Program-made: the position numbers and the translations under genes
The notes under the pieces: generated by a model
Told to the model about the DNA's origin: nothing
Databases searched by the model: none
The model's input: only the letters and a program-made list of their open reading frames with translations
Source: Spodoptera frugiperda
Lineage: Eukaryota; Arthropoda; Insecta; Lepidoptera; Noctuidae
Direction: 5' to 3'
Length of the DNA: 64,000 bases
Assembly (NCBI RefSeq): GCF_023101765.2
Contig: NC_064217.1
Location: 12,745,788 to 12,809,787 of the forward strand
Shown: positions 53,600 to 64,000 of the stretch, one piece after another
How the letters are laid out: each line of letters opens with the position of its first letter
How positions within the stretch are numbered: position 1 is the first letter of the stretch

Positions 53600-53757
53600 A
53601 GTTGACTTAAAATCACGGTATACTCACGTAAATGAATGGAGAAAAGCTCTACTAGTTTCGAGTCACAGAGGGGCTCTTCATCATGAGCAGCGTGTGTCTG
53701 CTTTTCTCCATTATTCAACGTGAGTAAATGATGATTTTTAGTCATCTTAGTCTTGGT
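53600..53757. mobile_element. Short MITE at array border
   Basis: Inverted ends ACTCACGTAAATGAATGGAG and CTCCATTATTCAACGTGAGT, extended outward by weaker similarity, around a core of about 70 bp. It interrupts decayed copies of the acidic-gene 3' region. Confidence 0.6.
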
Positions 53758-53769
53758 TAAAAATGTCTA

Positions 53770-55836
53770 TAAACTCTGTACTTACCTATACGTAAACAAA
53801 TCTTGGACAAAAATAATATAATAAGAGACAAAAACAATTGAATCATGCATAATATAGGTTCGAAATTAATACCTACCTTATTGGACAGCTAAACCCATCA
53901 CCCAGTCTTCATTATATTACGGACTATTTATCAGAGTCGGTCAACAAAATAAAGAAATCCATTATTATTTGTTTACCAAAATGTTATTCAGTCTTAAATA
54001 TCTTGGACCAAAGTCACGAATTGTCTTATGAGTGTCATGTAAGGGTAAGCTTAGTCATATTTCGAAGACATCTCTTAACTTCGTGTAATTATTGTATTTT
54101 CACCACCTGTGTACATTAATAATATTTGAATACTTAATTACTGTCACTAAAAAATGGTCTGGAAAATGCCACGTTTATTTTAACGTATAACAGTAGTATC
54201 GCGCCATCTAGCGGTCAATGTTGTGCACTCGATATTATTATTACTTACTATACTTTTTATGGTATTAAAATATCATGCTTTAACACTATTTTACCACTGC
54301 AGAATACCACAGGCCCAACAAGGCTGATGCCTGATCCGGAGCTGCGGACTACCTAGCGGGTTTACCGGGGCTCCGACTAGAAAAGCAGGGGTAGGAACGG
54401 GGTGGTTTTTAGTCAGTATTAGTCTGACACTCCCTTTCGCATCGCCCAAGGTGGGAGAAATCATTCAGAATATCAAATCACGTCAGAATAAAATAAAACA
54501 GGAAACAGTTATAAAATAGGAACGAACATTTTTGTTAAAATATTCGTCGCATAGTTTACTCAAAGATATAAAATAGTTTTACGATTTTTGAATTCGAAAT
54601 AATTATCTCATAGTCGCATAGCGAGCACCCACTCCTAAACTTAAATTCTTTTTATCTAAGCACTAACTACAATATATTCCTGTTTCGATAAAACGACAAA
54701 AATGTTTTTTAATATTTTTTGTTATCTAATTGGCGGGCTAAATACCTAGATTTCTGCCGTTATTCCTATTCGCGTTATTATAATACATATTATGTTTATT
54801 AATTTAGTGTCCTCAAGCTGAAATGTTCAATAAAATTTAATAATTTCTACGGGTAAAAGAAATGACAAAAAGCTTATGTGAGCCTTTCGTTTTGTCTAAA
54901 TACGTTATTCATAGAGATCTGGAAAAAAATTACATGCCACAAATATGTATAATCCGTATACTTGTGAATCAAATTTTGAATTGCAATCTAACTAATGGAA
55001 CACCTCTTTGGCTGAGCGAACGTTAGTGCGACTGCCAAGTAAGAGTATCGGGATTGATTCGGGTGGATATAACATTATTAGGAGTTAAGCGGGTTTAGGC
55101 ACGGGGTATGAAAGTCACGATATGTGGCGATAGACTCTCCCTGGTGAAAAGAGGGTGTAACATTGTATCTATGTACCTATGTGTTAAAAATATTTTACTA
55201 GCTACTCCTGCGTGATTTCACCCGCTGTTCAGCTACTATTCATCATAATGTTATGTTTTATAATCTTCCTCGATAATGCGCTATGCAACACAAAAATAAA
55301 ATAAAATTGGACCAGTAGTTCCGGAGATTAGCGCGTCCAAACAAACTCTACAGCTTTAATACGTATGTTATAAAAAATATATAGAAGATAAAGATTACAA
55401 ACTGATACTTCAAACTATTGTCGTACATTTCATTCGTTGGTAGATAAGGCCTACGAAATAAATTAGTATTAAAATACCATTAAGCTTTTATATTAGGACT
55501 TAGAACACAACCTACTTAACTAATAAAGATTGAGGCTCCTAACAAGAAAAACAAACACAAATTTGATTACCATGAAAATATATGTGACGAACAACGACTC
55601 AGCAAAAAATTTACATTCGACTTTTTTTGTTAAAGGTTTGTCCTAAACAGCTGATTTAACATTTTTATTGAAACAGTACTTTAAACCAAAGAAATGAAAA
55701 TTTTTAAATAAACTGTGACGAATGGATGTACACGAGTACTCCTTATGTACATTGTAGGCCAGTGAGGCAGTGTTGAGCGATTTAGAAGCGGCTCAAACGG
55801 CTGTCATTCGCGCGAGTAGAGTGAACGCAAGAAGAC
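53770..55836. other. Single-copy AT-rich flank
   Basis: Between array and aldehyde oxidase gene. Apart from the SINE-like copy at 54,318 I see no gene, array sequence or stem-loop. The last about 100 bp (from 55,740) likely hold the promoter and 5' leader of the aldehyde oxidase gene. Confidence 0.6.
54318..54475 (+). mobile_element. SINE-like element, second copy
   Basis: Same family as 8971-9139, older: shares the GGAGCTGCGGACTACC and TTTTTAGTCAGTA motifs. No clear target duplication. Confidence 0.7.
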
Positions 55837-55879
55837 ATGTCGAAAATAGAGTTTACTGTGAACGGGAAAAAGTGTACAG
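55837..55879 (+). CDS. Aldehyde oxidase exon 1
   Basis: Encodes MSKIEFTVNGKKCT plus one base of codon 15. Donor ACAG|GTATGC. The start is the first ATG after a leader without upstream ATG in the last 60 bp. Confidence 0.88.
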
Positions 55880-58800
55880 GTATGCATTGTTTTTGTTATT
55901 TGATTACAGATTAAATATTAGGCTATAATAACAAACAACTATTTATTTTATTCTTATCTACCTTATGTATAAACTTAAATAAGTAATAAATTATATGTGC
56001 AAGTTACTATAAATTAAAACTAAACTTTAAAAATGGTAATATTAGGTATATTTTAGTAATATTTGCTGAATAGCGAAGGGTATGAAGTATAATTATTAAA
56101 ACAATTATAACGAGTAATAGTCAAAAGTGAAGGGAATAATTATGAAAAAATATACAACGATTTTGAGTAAATAATATTTCTAAGCAGCTTAGAAATATAG
56201 GTACGCATTTGATTTAAGAAAATTAATGTTTTGGTTTTTATAAATTTATATCTAATATACAAACCATGTCACAATGTTAGTTACCGTATTTCTCCGAAAC
56301 GGCTTTACCGATTTTTACCAAATTTTATATGCGTATTCAGTTGGTCTGGGAATCGCAAAACAACGTTTGCCGGGTCAGCTAGTAGTATATAAAAATCAAT
56401 TGCTGTTCGTCTATTTAGTTTCTCTAAAACTCTAGAACTGCGGGACCAATTTGGTGAATTTTAGTCTAGAATTATTTGTGGAAGTCAGGGGGAAAAAGAA
56501 GGGTTTGAGGCGTTACGAAGAATAACCTACATAGAAATTAATCAATACTCGTAAAACATGAGATTTTACTTTCAATCTTAATTTACTTGTTGCATTACAA
56601 ATTTGAATAAAAACTTTACGCTTGTCTATTTACCAAGTGGTAGACAGAAGTGCACGTCAGCTTGACAGATTTAAGTATATTAATTATAAAATTGTTCATG
56701 GTAAATAAATAAGTGATTATCACGCGTAAAGATAACAATAGGTTGTTATTCTGATTTTGTTTATGCGAATATGTTTTTCAATATATCATTTGTTATATAT
56801 TATATGATCATTAATCTATATTACCAAGTTAATTAATAATTTAATATAATAATCCCTAATTAGGTACATGGGGCTCATAATAAACTGGTGTGACAAGTTA
56901 ATGTTACAGGTGATACAGGAAAAATGTTTTAGGTGTGGCAAAATTTTAGTATGGTATTCATCAAGTACGTATATTATATTAAACACGTTTTTATTGTTAC
57001 GTTCAGTAGGTACTAAAATCTAAAGTTATGATCGATGAAAAAAAAAAATCCAATTAAAAATACTTTTTATAGCGCCCTATGAGTGATAGAAATTATGTTT
57101 TTCATTCGGTGAAAACGTATTCCATTGCCATTATAGAACAAGAAAAAAATGTCCTGTATATGCACACCTCTGCTTATCCCTTCGAGGGTTCAAACTCTTT
57201 GCATAAATATCAAAAACCGGAAAATAATGAGATCATATATTTAACATTTTCAACAATAACTAGGGTTTAAAATGTACCATTTTTTTTTTTTGTAAATATA
57301 CTAATGCCATATTACAATTGGGTTAAATGGTGTACGCTGTACGTAGATAGTAAAAAGTGATTAATAACTCGGTCCTTACACATGGCTAACGCATTTATTA
57401 CTTATGACCGATAACATAAGTTTTTCTGTCATAAATAAAACATAGCGACACGATTACAACAATGCATAGACGGACATGTAAAAAAAATATTCATGATTAA
57501 TGAATTACGCTTAATGAATTAATTAGTATTTAATAATTTCTATTATATTAGTATTTAAAAACTCCGTTTCGCCACCAAAGACTTTCCCTATTTTCCTGCT
57601 TTTCTTAAATTTTCTTTGCTATCCTCAAACCTCATGTAACCCGAGACCTTTTCGACGAATGTAAACCGTGGAAATCGGTTCGTGCGTTCTGGAGTTATTG
57701 CCGCAGGAAGGAAACCCCGATTTATTTTTATATTATAGAATAGATAGATCTAAATCACACTAATATGGAGCAGCTGAGACCTTTGAAAGTTGAAAACGAC
57801 AATAACTAATCACGTCTTAAGTATCAAACCTCTTATTCGGTAGTCGAGATTGCAAAAATCCAACCAACTGTATAATGCATTATTGATTGAGGAAAAAAAA
57901 AGTTAGAAAACTGTCGTGAACAACATTAATATGCAGTACCAAGCTGTTATCATTTTTACATAATACAATGTACTAGAACACATTAAATACGTGTTTATAC
58001 CTATCACACTTCACACTAATAATATAAATGTGAAAGTTTGTTTGGATGTTTATCCATAAATCATTCTGAAATTACTGAACAGATTCTGAGGATCTTTGGT
58101 GTACAGACAGGGTATGAGCTGACTTGGGTGATAGGATATTTTATTTTTATCCCACGGGAAAGCGGGCGAAGCTAGTACATAATAACATATAGTATACTTG
58201 AAGAGATCTATTTAATAATATAATTGACAAGTTCAATGCCACATACTCGCCAAGCTAGTTTTTTTAAATGATTATCTTATGCAAGTGACCCGTATGGCAA
58301 GTATTTTGCAATATTTCCTTGTATAAGTATTTTTTTCTTTAATTTCGCCCGTGTTTTTTATGCAATACATAAAGATAAAAGTGTTAGAGTAGGTAAAGAA
58401 TAATATCTACGTTTTTTAAGATAATATTACTAGTACAAACATATTATATAACCTCACGCCTGTCGCCCACAGGGGTAGGCAAAGAAAATGCAACGCCAAC
58501 GCCGTACTGTTCGTCTATTTAGTTTCTCTACAACTCTAGAACTGCGGGACCTATTTAGTGAATTTTAGTCTAGAATTATTTGTGCAAGTCCAGAGAGAAA
58601 AAGAAAGGTTTGAGGCGCTACGAAGAATAACCTACATAGAAATTAATCAATATTCGTAAAACATTAGATTTTACTTTCAATCTTAATTTACTTGTTGCAT
58701 TACAAATTTGAATAAAAACGTTACGCTTGTCTATTTACAAAGTGGTAGACAGAGGTGCACTTCTGCTTGACAGATTTATATTAATTATAAAATTGTTCAT

Positions 58801-61800
58801 GGTAAATAAATAAGTAATTATCACGCGTAAAGAAACAATAGGTTGTTATTCTGATTTTGTTTATGCGAATATACTATGTTTTTCAATATATCATTTGTTA
58901 TATATTATATGATCATTAATCTATATTACCAAGTTAATTAATAATTTAATATAATAATCCCTAATTAGGTACATGGGGCTCATAATAAACTGGTGTGACA
59001 AGTTAATGTTACAGGTGATACAGGAAAAATGTTTTAGGTGTGGCAAAATTGTAATATGGTATTCATCAAGTACGTATATTATATTAAACATTTTTTTATT
59101 GTTACGTTCAGTACTAAAATCTCAAGTTATGACTGATGAAAAAAAAATCTATTCACAATATTTTTATAGCGCCCTATGATTGAAACAAATTATGTTTTTC
59201 ATTCGGTGAAAACGTATTCTATTGCCATTATAGAACAAGAATAAAATGTCCTGTATATGCACACCTCTGCTTATCCCTTCGGGGGTTAAAAATAGTGATA
59301 TATAATTATGTCAAGTTATTCACTGTTTATCAAAAACCGGAAAATAATGAGATCATATATTTAACATTTTCAATAATAAAATCGGGTTCAAAATGTACCA
59401 TTTTTTTTTGTAAATAATCTAATGTCATATTACAATTGGGTTAAATGGTGTACGTAGATAGTAAAAAGTGATTAATGACTCGGTCCTTACACATGGCTGC
59501 CGCATTTATTGCTTCTGACCGATAACATAAGTTTTTCTGTCATAAATAGAACATAGCGACACGATTCCAACAATGCATAGACGGACATTTAAAAAAATAT
59601 TCATGATTAATGAATTACGCTTAATGAATTAATTAGTATTTAATAATTTCTATTATATTAGTATTTAAAAACTCCGTTTCGCCACCAAAGACTTTCCCTA
59701 TTTTCCTGCTTTTCTTAAATTTTCTTTGCTATCCTCAAACCTCATGTAACCCGAGACCTTTTCGACGAATGTAAACCGTGGAAATCGGTTCGTGCGTTCT
59801 GGAGTTATTGCCGCAGGAAGGAAACCCCGATTTATTTTTATATTATAGAATAGATAGATCTAAATCACACTAATATGGAACAGCTGAGAATTTTGATAGT
59901 CGAAAACGACAATCACGTCTTAAGTATCAAACCTCTTATTCGGTAGTCGAGATTGCAAAAATCCGACCAACTGTATAACGCATTATTGATTGAGGAAAAA
60001 AAAGTTGGAAAACTGTCGTGAACAACATTAATATGCAGTACCAAGCTGTTATCATTTTTACATAATACAATGTACTAGAACACATTAAATACGTGTTTTT
60101 ACCTATCACACTTCACACTAATATTATAAATGAGAAAGTTTGTTTGGTTGGATGTCAATCACGCTGAAAGTACCGAACAGTTTTTGATGAAATTTGGTGT
60201 ACAGACAGGTCATGAACTGACTTGGGTGATAGGATATTTTATTTTTATCCCACGGGAAAGCGGGCGAAGCTAGTACATAATAACATATAATATACTTGAA
60301 AAGATCAATTTAATAATATAATTGACAAGTTCAATGCCACATACTCGCCTAGCTAGTTTTTTTAAATGATTATCTGTAAGTGACCCGTATGGCATGTTTT
60401 TTTGCATTATTTCCTTGTATAAGTATTTTTCTTTTTAATTTCGCCCGTGTTTTTTATGCAATACATAAAGATAAAAGTGTTGGAGTAGGTAAAGAATAAT
60501 ATCTACGTTTTTTAAGATAATATTACTAGTACAAACATATTATATAACCTCACGCCTGTCGCCCATGGGGGTAGGCAGAGAAAATGCAACGCCAACGCCG
60601 TACTGCCAGCCAAAAGTTTGCCGTTTCTTGGAGTAAAAAGCAGTTTTAATGCTAGAAAAAATACAATTATTGACAACTAGCTTCTGCCAGCAGCATCGCC
60701 GTCGTTCCCATGGCATAAACAATAACTTATGTGTTATTCCAGATCACAATCTACCCCTGTTCCAAATTTCATCCCGATCCCTTCAGTCGTTGTGACGTGG
60801 TTGAGTAACAAACATGCACACAGACAAACACTTAAACTCACAAACATTAGCATTTATAATACGAATATGTCCAGAGTGAAGCCAGATCGAATTGCTAGTG
60901 AAAAATAAAATATTGTCAGAGTTTATTGACATAATAACTTTGGGAAATATTGTAACAACCTCCAGAAGTACAATGCTACCAGCAGATCAACCTACAATCT
61001 GTCAACTTTATTCATTGGAATTTTAACTTTATACCAATACAATAAAGTAGCAAATGTCGTTAGGTGAAAAGGGATAGGTTGATATGCTGGTGACCATACA
61101 TTGTACTTCTTGAGGTCAACCTTAGCCTCATTACGCGTGATGACGAAACTATGAGAATATTACTGTAATCTGCCCGTTATTATCTAAGTACCAAGATAAT
61201 GGTCGACCATAAAACTATATCTTACGGTGTAAGGGAACTTTTCCACCAGAGATGTGCTATGTATGCATGCCACGATGGTGTAATAGCTAAGCTGTGAAAG
61301 TATGTGACCATTTTCACTGATACTCAGCTTTGTAAATGTGCGAGTAAGATGTGTTATGAAAATGCGCCGCCAAAAAGCAGCTGTGCGAGGAAGATGCGCA
61401 GCACGAGTATGCGATGTAGTAGGGAAACCATTCAGAGCATGCACCTATAGCACGCATCTTTCCATATAAAAACATAGCTTAGCTGTGTCAGTTTCTAGCA
61501 GTGTTATGCTACCAATGAATATGATTGGTGGAAGCCAAACGCATCCACAGCAACGTAGCATAGCACATCTCTTGTGGAAAAGCACCCTAAGACTTAATGT
61601 ATAGCAGTTTCCTTTCTAGTTACTATAGTATCGTAAATAACTGTTTTCCGTACAGCACGCATCACGAATGTCTCTTGTATGTTACAATAATATTATGTTA
61701 ATACAAGCTATTCAGGTATAACAAACAATATTTGTTGATAGGGCCTTTATGTTGTAATAAAGACATGCGTGATATTATGATTGAATGTAACAAATATACC

Positions 61801-63519
61801 TACAATTAATAGAAATCATGCCAAGATATTCCTACTCTTATAAACGGCATTTCCTTATTTTCCATCTATTTTTGTTTTTATATATCTACGTCGTTTCTTG
61901 TATCACTTTTTTCCTGGAACAGTACATAGGCAATGATGTTTACCACTTTTAAACGCCATGGGGGTCACCAGTGACCGTCGTAAGCAGAGGATTTGCCTTC
62001 AATAGTTTTCTATTGGCAGCCAAAGACTTACTTAAAAAATATATTAAATATAGCTTAACCTATTCTAAATCTCAAGTCCTAATTTTTGATTTTTGACTGC
62101 ACGGTTGGCGCGGTGGCTGGACAACTGGCTGCCGTGCAACGTGTCGCGGGTTCGATTCCCGCACGGAACAACTCTTTGTGTGATCCACAGATTGTTGTTT
62201 CGGGTCTGGGTGTCATGTGCATGTGAACTTGTATGTTTGTAAACGCACCCACGACACAGGAGAAAATCCTAATGTGGGGCAACGTTAAAAAAAAAAATAG
62301 AGAAAAAAGAAAACGGAATCTAATACTTACAACATTTTGTTTAGTAAACGAATGTACACCCCGAGAGACGACGTTGAACGCGTACCTGCGGTATGTGCTG
62401 GCGCTGCCGGGCACGAAGGCGATGTGTCACGAGGGCGGCTGCGGCTCCTGCATCGTCATGGTGCGCGCCAAGAGGTACCCCAGCGGCATCGTCGAGACCT
62501 TCTCTGTTAACTCCGTAAGTATACAAACCTGCTAAAATATTAAAACCCATTGTACGAACCTATTATCAATGCAAGATGGTCTTGTAGCAATACGCTTCGT
62601 GTGAGAAAAAAATATTGAGTAGGTACCTGTATCACCAGTAAAATCTGAATTAGCAGGTATTGAGTCCCATGTAATGGGGGATGAGCCCAGTGTATTGTTT
62701 TATACCGCGTATAATTTCAGACTCCGTGTTGCTACTGAGAAATTTTCTACGAAAATCTAAAAGTGCTTTAATAACGCTTTGCTCGGCCTGGATCTCAATT
62801 AAACATTGAACTGATAATCTTTTCAAGAAGCCACGTTCTTTTTGGAGACAGTATATTAAAACTATAAAATCTGTCTAGTGTCTGGTTCTGGTGCTATCCT
62901 GCAATGGTTGGGAGATCACAACTGTCGAAGGCGTCGGCAACCGTTTGGACGGCTACAGTGATGTCCAGAAGCGACTGGCGGCTTTCAACGGTTCCCAGTG
63001 TGGGTACTGTACTCCTGGATGGATCATGCATTTGACCAGGTAAGTATCCTATTGATGACAAGCCATTGGATGGTCTCCAAAAACTTCTTGTCTTGTCATC
63101 ACGGATGAGAATTACAATAACTAATTTTTATTCCAGTTTAGTCGACAAAAACCTATCAATGTCCGAATTGGAGGAGTCTTTTGGCAGTAATACATGCAGA
63201 TGTACTGGTTTCCGACCAATCTTGGACACTATCAAATCCTTTGCTATAGACGCTTCTCCAGAAATATGTCAGAAAGTGAGGGATATTGAGGAACTAAATG
63301 GGTGTTCCAAAAATCCTAGAAATTGCCAAAGAAAATGTTCTTCGAACAGTGACTGCAGTGACTGGAGCCTTGTAGCTGATGTCAAAAAAGGGAGCCCAAT
63401 GCGTTTTGATTATGGAAAATACAAGTTCTTCAAGGTCTATGAGATTCAAGACATTTTTGACATCTTCCGCAAATATGGCGTCGATTCCTATATGCTTGTG
63501 GATGGGAATACTGCCAAGG
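55837..63519 (+). CDS. Aldehyde oxidase, 5' part (exons 1-4), continues beyond window
   Basis: Molybdo-flavoenzyme that oxidises aldehydes to acids; insect members degrade odorants and xenobiotics. Four exons (55,837-55,879, 62,345-62,514, 62,879-63,039, 63,137-63,519) splice into one frame of 252 codons plus one base. First 2Fe-2S domain: Cys 42, 47, 50 (CHEGGCGSC) and 72. Second 2Fe-2S domain: Cys 112, 115 (CGYCTPGW), 145 and 147 (CRCTGFRP). The last exon reaches the FAD-binding domain (YMLVDGNTAKG). The family is usually about 1,270 residues, so roughly one fifth is here. AMCHEGGCG favours aldehyde oxidase over xanthine dehydrogenase; this is a judgement from a short region. Confidence 0.9.
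56403..60605 (+). repeat. 2.1-kb tandem duplication in intron 1
   Basis: Unit one (56,403-58,506) and unit two (58,507-60,605) match along their whole length with scattered changes and small indels; both begin CTGTTCGTCTATTTAG. Each holds remnants of dispersed elements (AACCTCATGTAACCCGAGAC; CACGGGAAAGCGGGCGAAGC). No gene. Confidence 0.88.
60958..61121. mobile_element. Short MITE in intron 1
   Basis: Inverted ends of about 40 bp (ACCTCCAGAAGTACAATG and CATTGTACTTCTTGAGGT) around a core of about 85 bp. Confidence 0.65.
61228..61591. mobile_element. MITE in intron 1
   Basis: Inverted ends CTTTTCCACCAGAGATGTGC and GCACATCTCTTGTGGAAAAG. Target duplication not clear. Confidence 0.65.
62098..62305 (+). 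mobile_element. tRNA-derived SINE next to exon 2
   Basis: Pol III promoter boxes: A-like TTGGCGCGGTGGCTGG near 62,104 and B box GGTTCGATTCC at 62,149-62,159, followed by a non-tRNA body and an A-run at about 62,287. It ends about 40-60 bp before the exon 2 acceptor. It does not fold as a complete tRNA. Confidence 0.75.
62345..62514 (+). CDS. Aldehyde oxidase exon 2
   Basis: Completes Val15, then NECTPRETTLNAYLR and the first cluster motif CHEGGCGSC. Acceptor TTTGTTTAG, donor TCC|GTAAGT, ends in phase 0. Much more GC-rich than its surroundings. Confidence 0.92.
62515..62878 (+). other. Intron 2 of aldehyde oxidase
   Basis: 364 bp with GT-AG ends. No other feature seen. Confidence 0.85.
62879..63039 (+). 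CDS. Aldehyde oxidase exon 3
   Basis: Starts with Cys72, the fourth ligand of cluster one, and carries VEGVGNR and SQCGYCTPGW. Acceptor GTCTAG, donor CAG|GTAAGT. Confidence 0.92.
63137..63519 (+). CDS. Aldehyde oxidase exon 4
   Basis: Carries TCRCTGFRPILDTIKSF and runs through a Cys-rich linker to the FAD domain start. Acceptor TTCCAG, donor AAGG|GTGAGT, phase 1. Confidence 0.92.
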
Positions 63520-64000
63520 GTGAGTTTTATTCTACAATATTTAACCAGCATACATATTATATGTTTTGTCTTCTCAAAGATTAATACTATGTTGCTTATC
63601 CAAAAAGTTATTAATTCAGGTGTATTGATTTAAGAGCGTGTATTTAAATATGTTATGCGTCAAGTAGTAGCTTTGAGTTTGGCCCAGAAACCATACTCAG
63701 GACGTTGTGCAGGGCAAAGAGTCGTTCCTATAGTGGTAGTGATAGTAGACGTGTTAGGAGCCAAAAGGAAGAATCAGTTCTCAATTTTGGTTCATTTTGT
63801 ATAAAAACAATAGCCGATATTGATAATACTTCTCTCTAGACACACTACTTTAGATACACATTTCTAGAGACACTACTTTGATAATCGGAAGGGCGGAAAA
63901 TTATGCATTGAGTTCTCCCGCCTTGGATAAGGCGAGAGGGGGTATCAGACACTTACTGACTAAAAACCACTCCGTTCCTTCTCCTGTTTCTCGAGCCGGA
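63520..64000 (+). other. Start of intron 4 of aldehyde oxidase
   Basis: Begins GTGAGT. Holds only the inverted SINE-like element at its right end; exon 5 lies outside the window. Confidence 0.75.
63895..64000 (-). mobile_element. SINE-like element, third copy (cut by window end)
   Basis: Same family in reverse orientation within an intron of the aldehyde oxidase gene: CTCCCGCCTTGGATAAGGCG and TTACTGACTAAAAACC. Confidence 0.68.

Larger units (their letters stand above)
1..53760. repeat. Degenerate tandem array of RRM / acidic-protein modules
   Basis: Eleven modules of about 3 to 6 kb (without transposons) follow one another in direct orientation, cut here at the GC-rich motif GTTGCGCCAGCGGCGGCGCC. 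Two kinds alternate irregularly (A A B A A B A B A B B). Both share the block after the cut motif, the plus-strand stem-loop, the 160-bp conserved block and the minus-strand RRM gene with its own stem-loop. They differ in RRM type and in what lies left of the next cut. The left end is outside the window. The right end lies near 53,760, after eroded extra copies of the acidic-gene 3' region. The module structure is seen directly; copy number outside the window is unknown. Confidence 0.93.
50279..53760. repeat. Module B5 and right border of the array
   Basis: Last module. 50,834-51,400 is spacer; the GC hairpin seen in other B modules is eroded here (about 51,205-51,235). After the acidic gene, two or three decayed copies of its 3' region (recurring motifs CATCTTAGTCTTG and TAATAAAAT at 53,360-53,470, 53,470-53,575 and 53,740-53,770) mark the end of the array. 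Confidence 0.8.

Noticed and set aside
62098..62170. Functional tRNA gene
   Set aside because: A and B boxes are present but the cloverleaf is incomplete and the body continues as a SINE with an A-run.
1..64000. CRISPR array, bacterial operon or integrated virus
   Set aside because: Repeats are kilobase-sized modules, genes have eukaryotic signals and introns, and no capsid or viral polymerase is seen; the only polymerase is the Jockey-type reverse transcriptase.

Overview
The window is animal nuclear DNA, most likely from a moth or butterfly. It is AT-rich, the last gene is split by GT-AG introns, and it carries mariner, Jockey-type LINE, LTR and TA-target MITE insertions plus short interspersed elements of a kind common in Lepidoptera. 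Species and chromosome cannot be told from the sequence alone.

Positions 1 to about 53,760 are the right part of a degenerate tandem array (the left end is outside). I read 11 modules of two kinds in the order A1 A2 B1 A3 A4 B2 A5 B3 A6 B4 B5. Every module carries, on the minus strand, an intronless gene for a protein of about 280 residues with two RRM domains that resemble the RRM of the mRNA export adaptor Aly/REF (THOC4). B modules carry a divergent plus-strand gene for a small, very acidic protein with a compact TATA promoter and a poly(A) signal. A modules carry instead a relic of that gene with a shared stop at codon 17, a decayed transposase-like gene, a decayed third RRM copy and a plus-strand small-ORF cassette.

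The most striking signal is at the 3' ends. All 11 RRM genes have, 80 nt (type A) or 70 nt (type B) after the stop codon, a 16-nt hairpin matching the 3' stem-loop of replication-dependent histone mRNAs (6-bp stem, TTTC loop, A-rich 5' flank, ACA 3' flank). Ten canonical GGCCCTTTTCAGGGCC-type stem-loops occur on the plus strand after the small-ORF cassette. The stem sequences differ between copy classes with compensatory changes. No poly(A) signal is seen close to the RRM genes, whereas the acidic genes have AATAAA 8-10 nt after the stop. A block of about 160 bp between the convergent 3' ends is nearly invariant in nine of ten copies.

Mobile elements sit inside the array with clean target-site duplications, and sister modules show the empty site: a 5'-truncated Jockey-type LINE (5478-7899), a mariner with three in-frame stops (35122-36443), two TA MITEs (14363-14717, 30954-31359), a 982-bp non-autonomous LTR element (48300-49281) and a SINE-like insertion (8971-9139).

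From about 53.8 kb the sequence is single-copy flank. The 5' part of an aldehyde oxidase gene starts at 55,837 and runs off the right edge: four exons encode both 2Fe-2S clusters and the start of the FAD domain. Its 6.5-kb first intron holds a 2.1-kb tandem duplication, MITEs and a tRNA-derived SINE close to the exon 2 acceptor.
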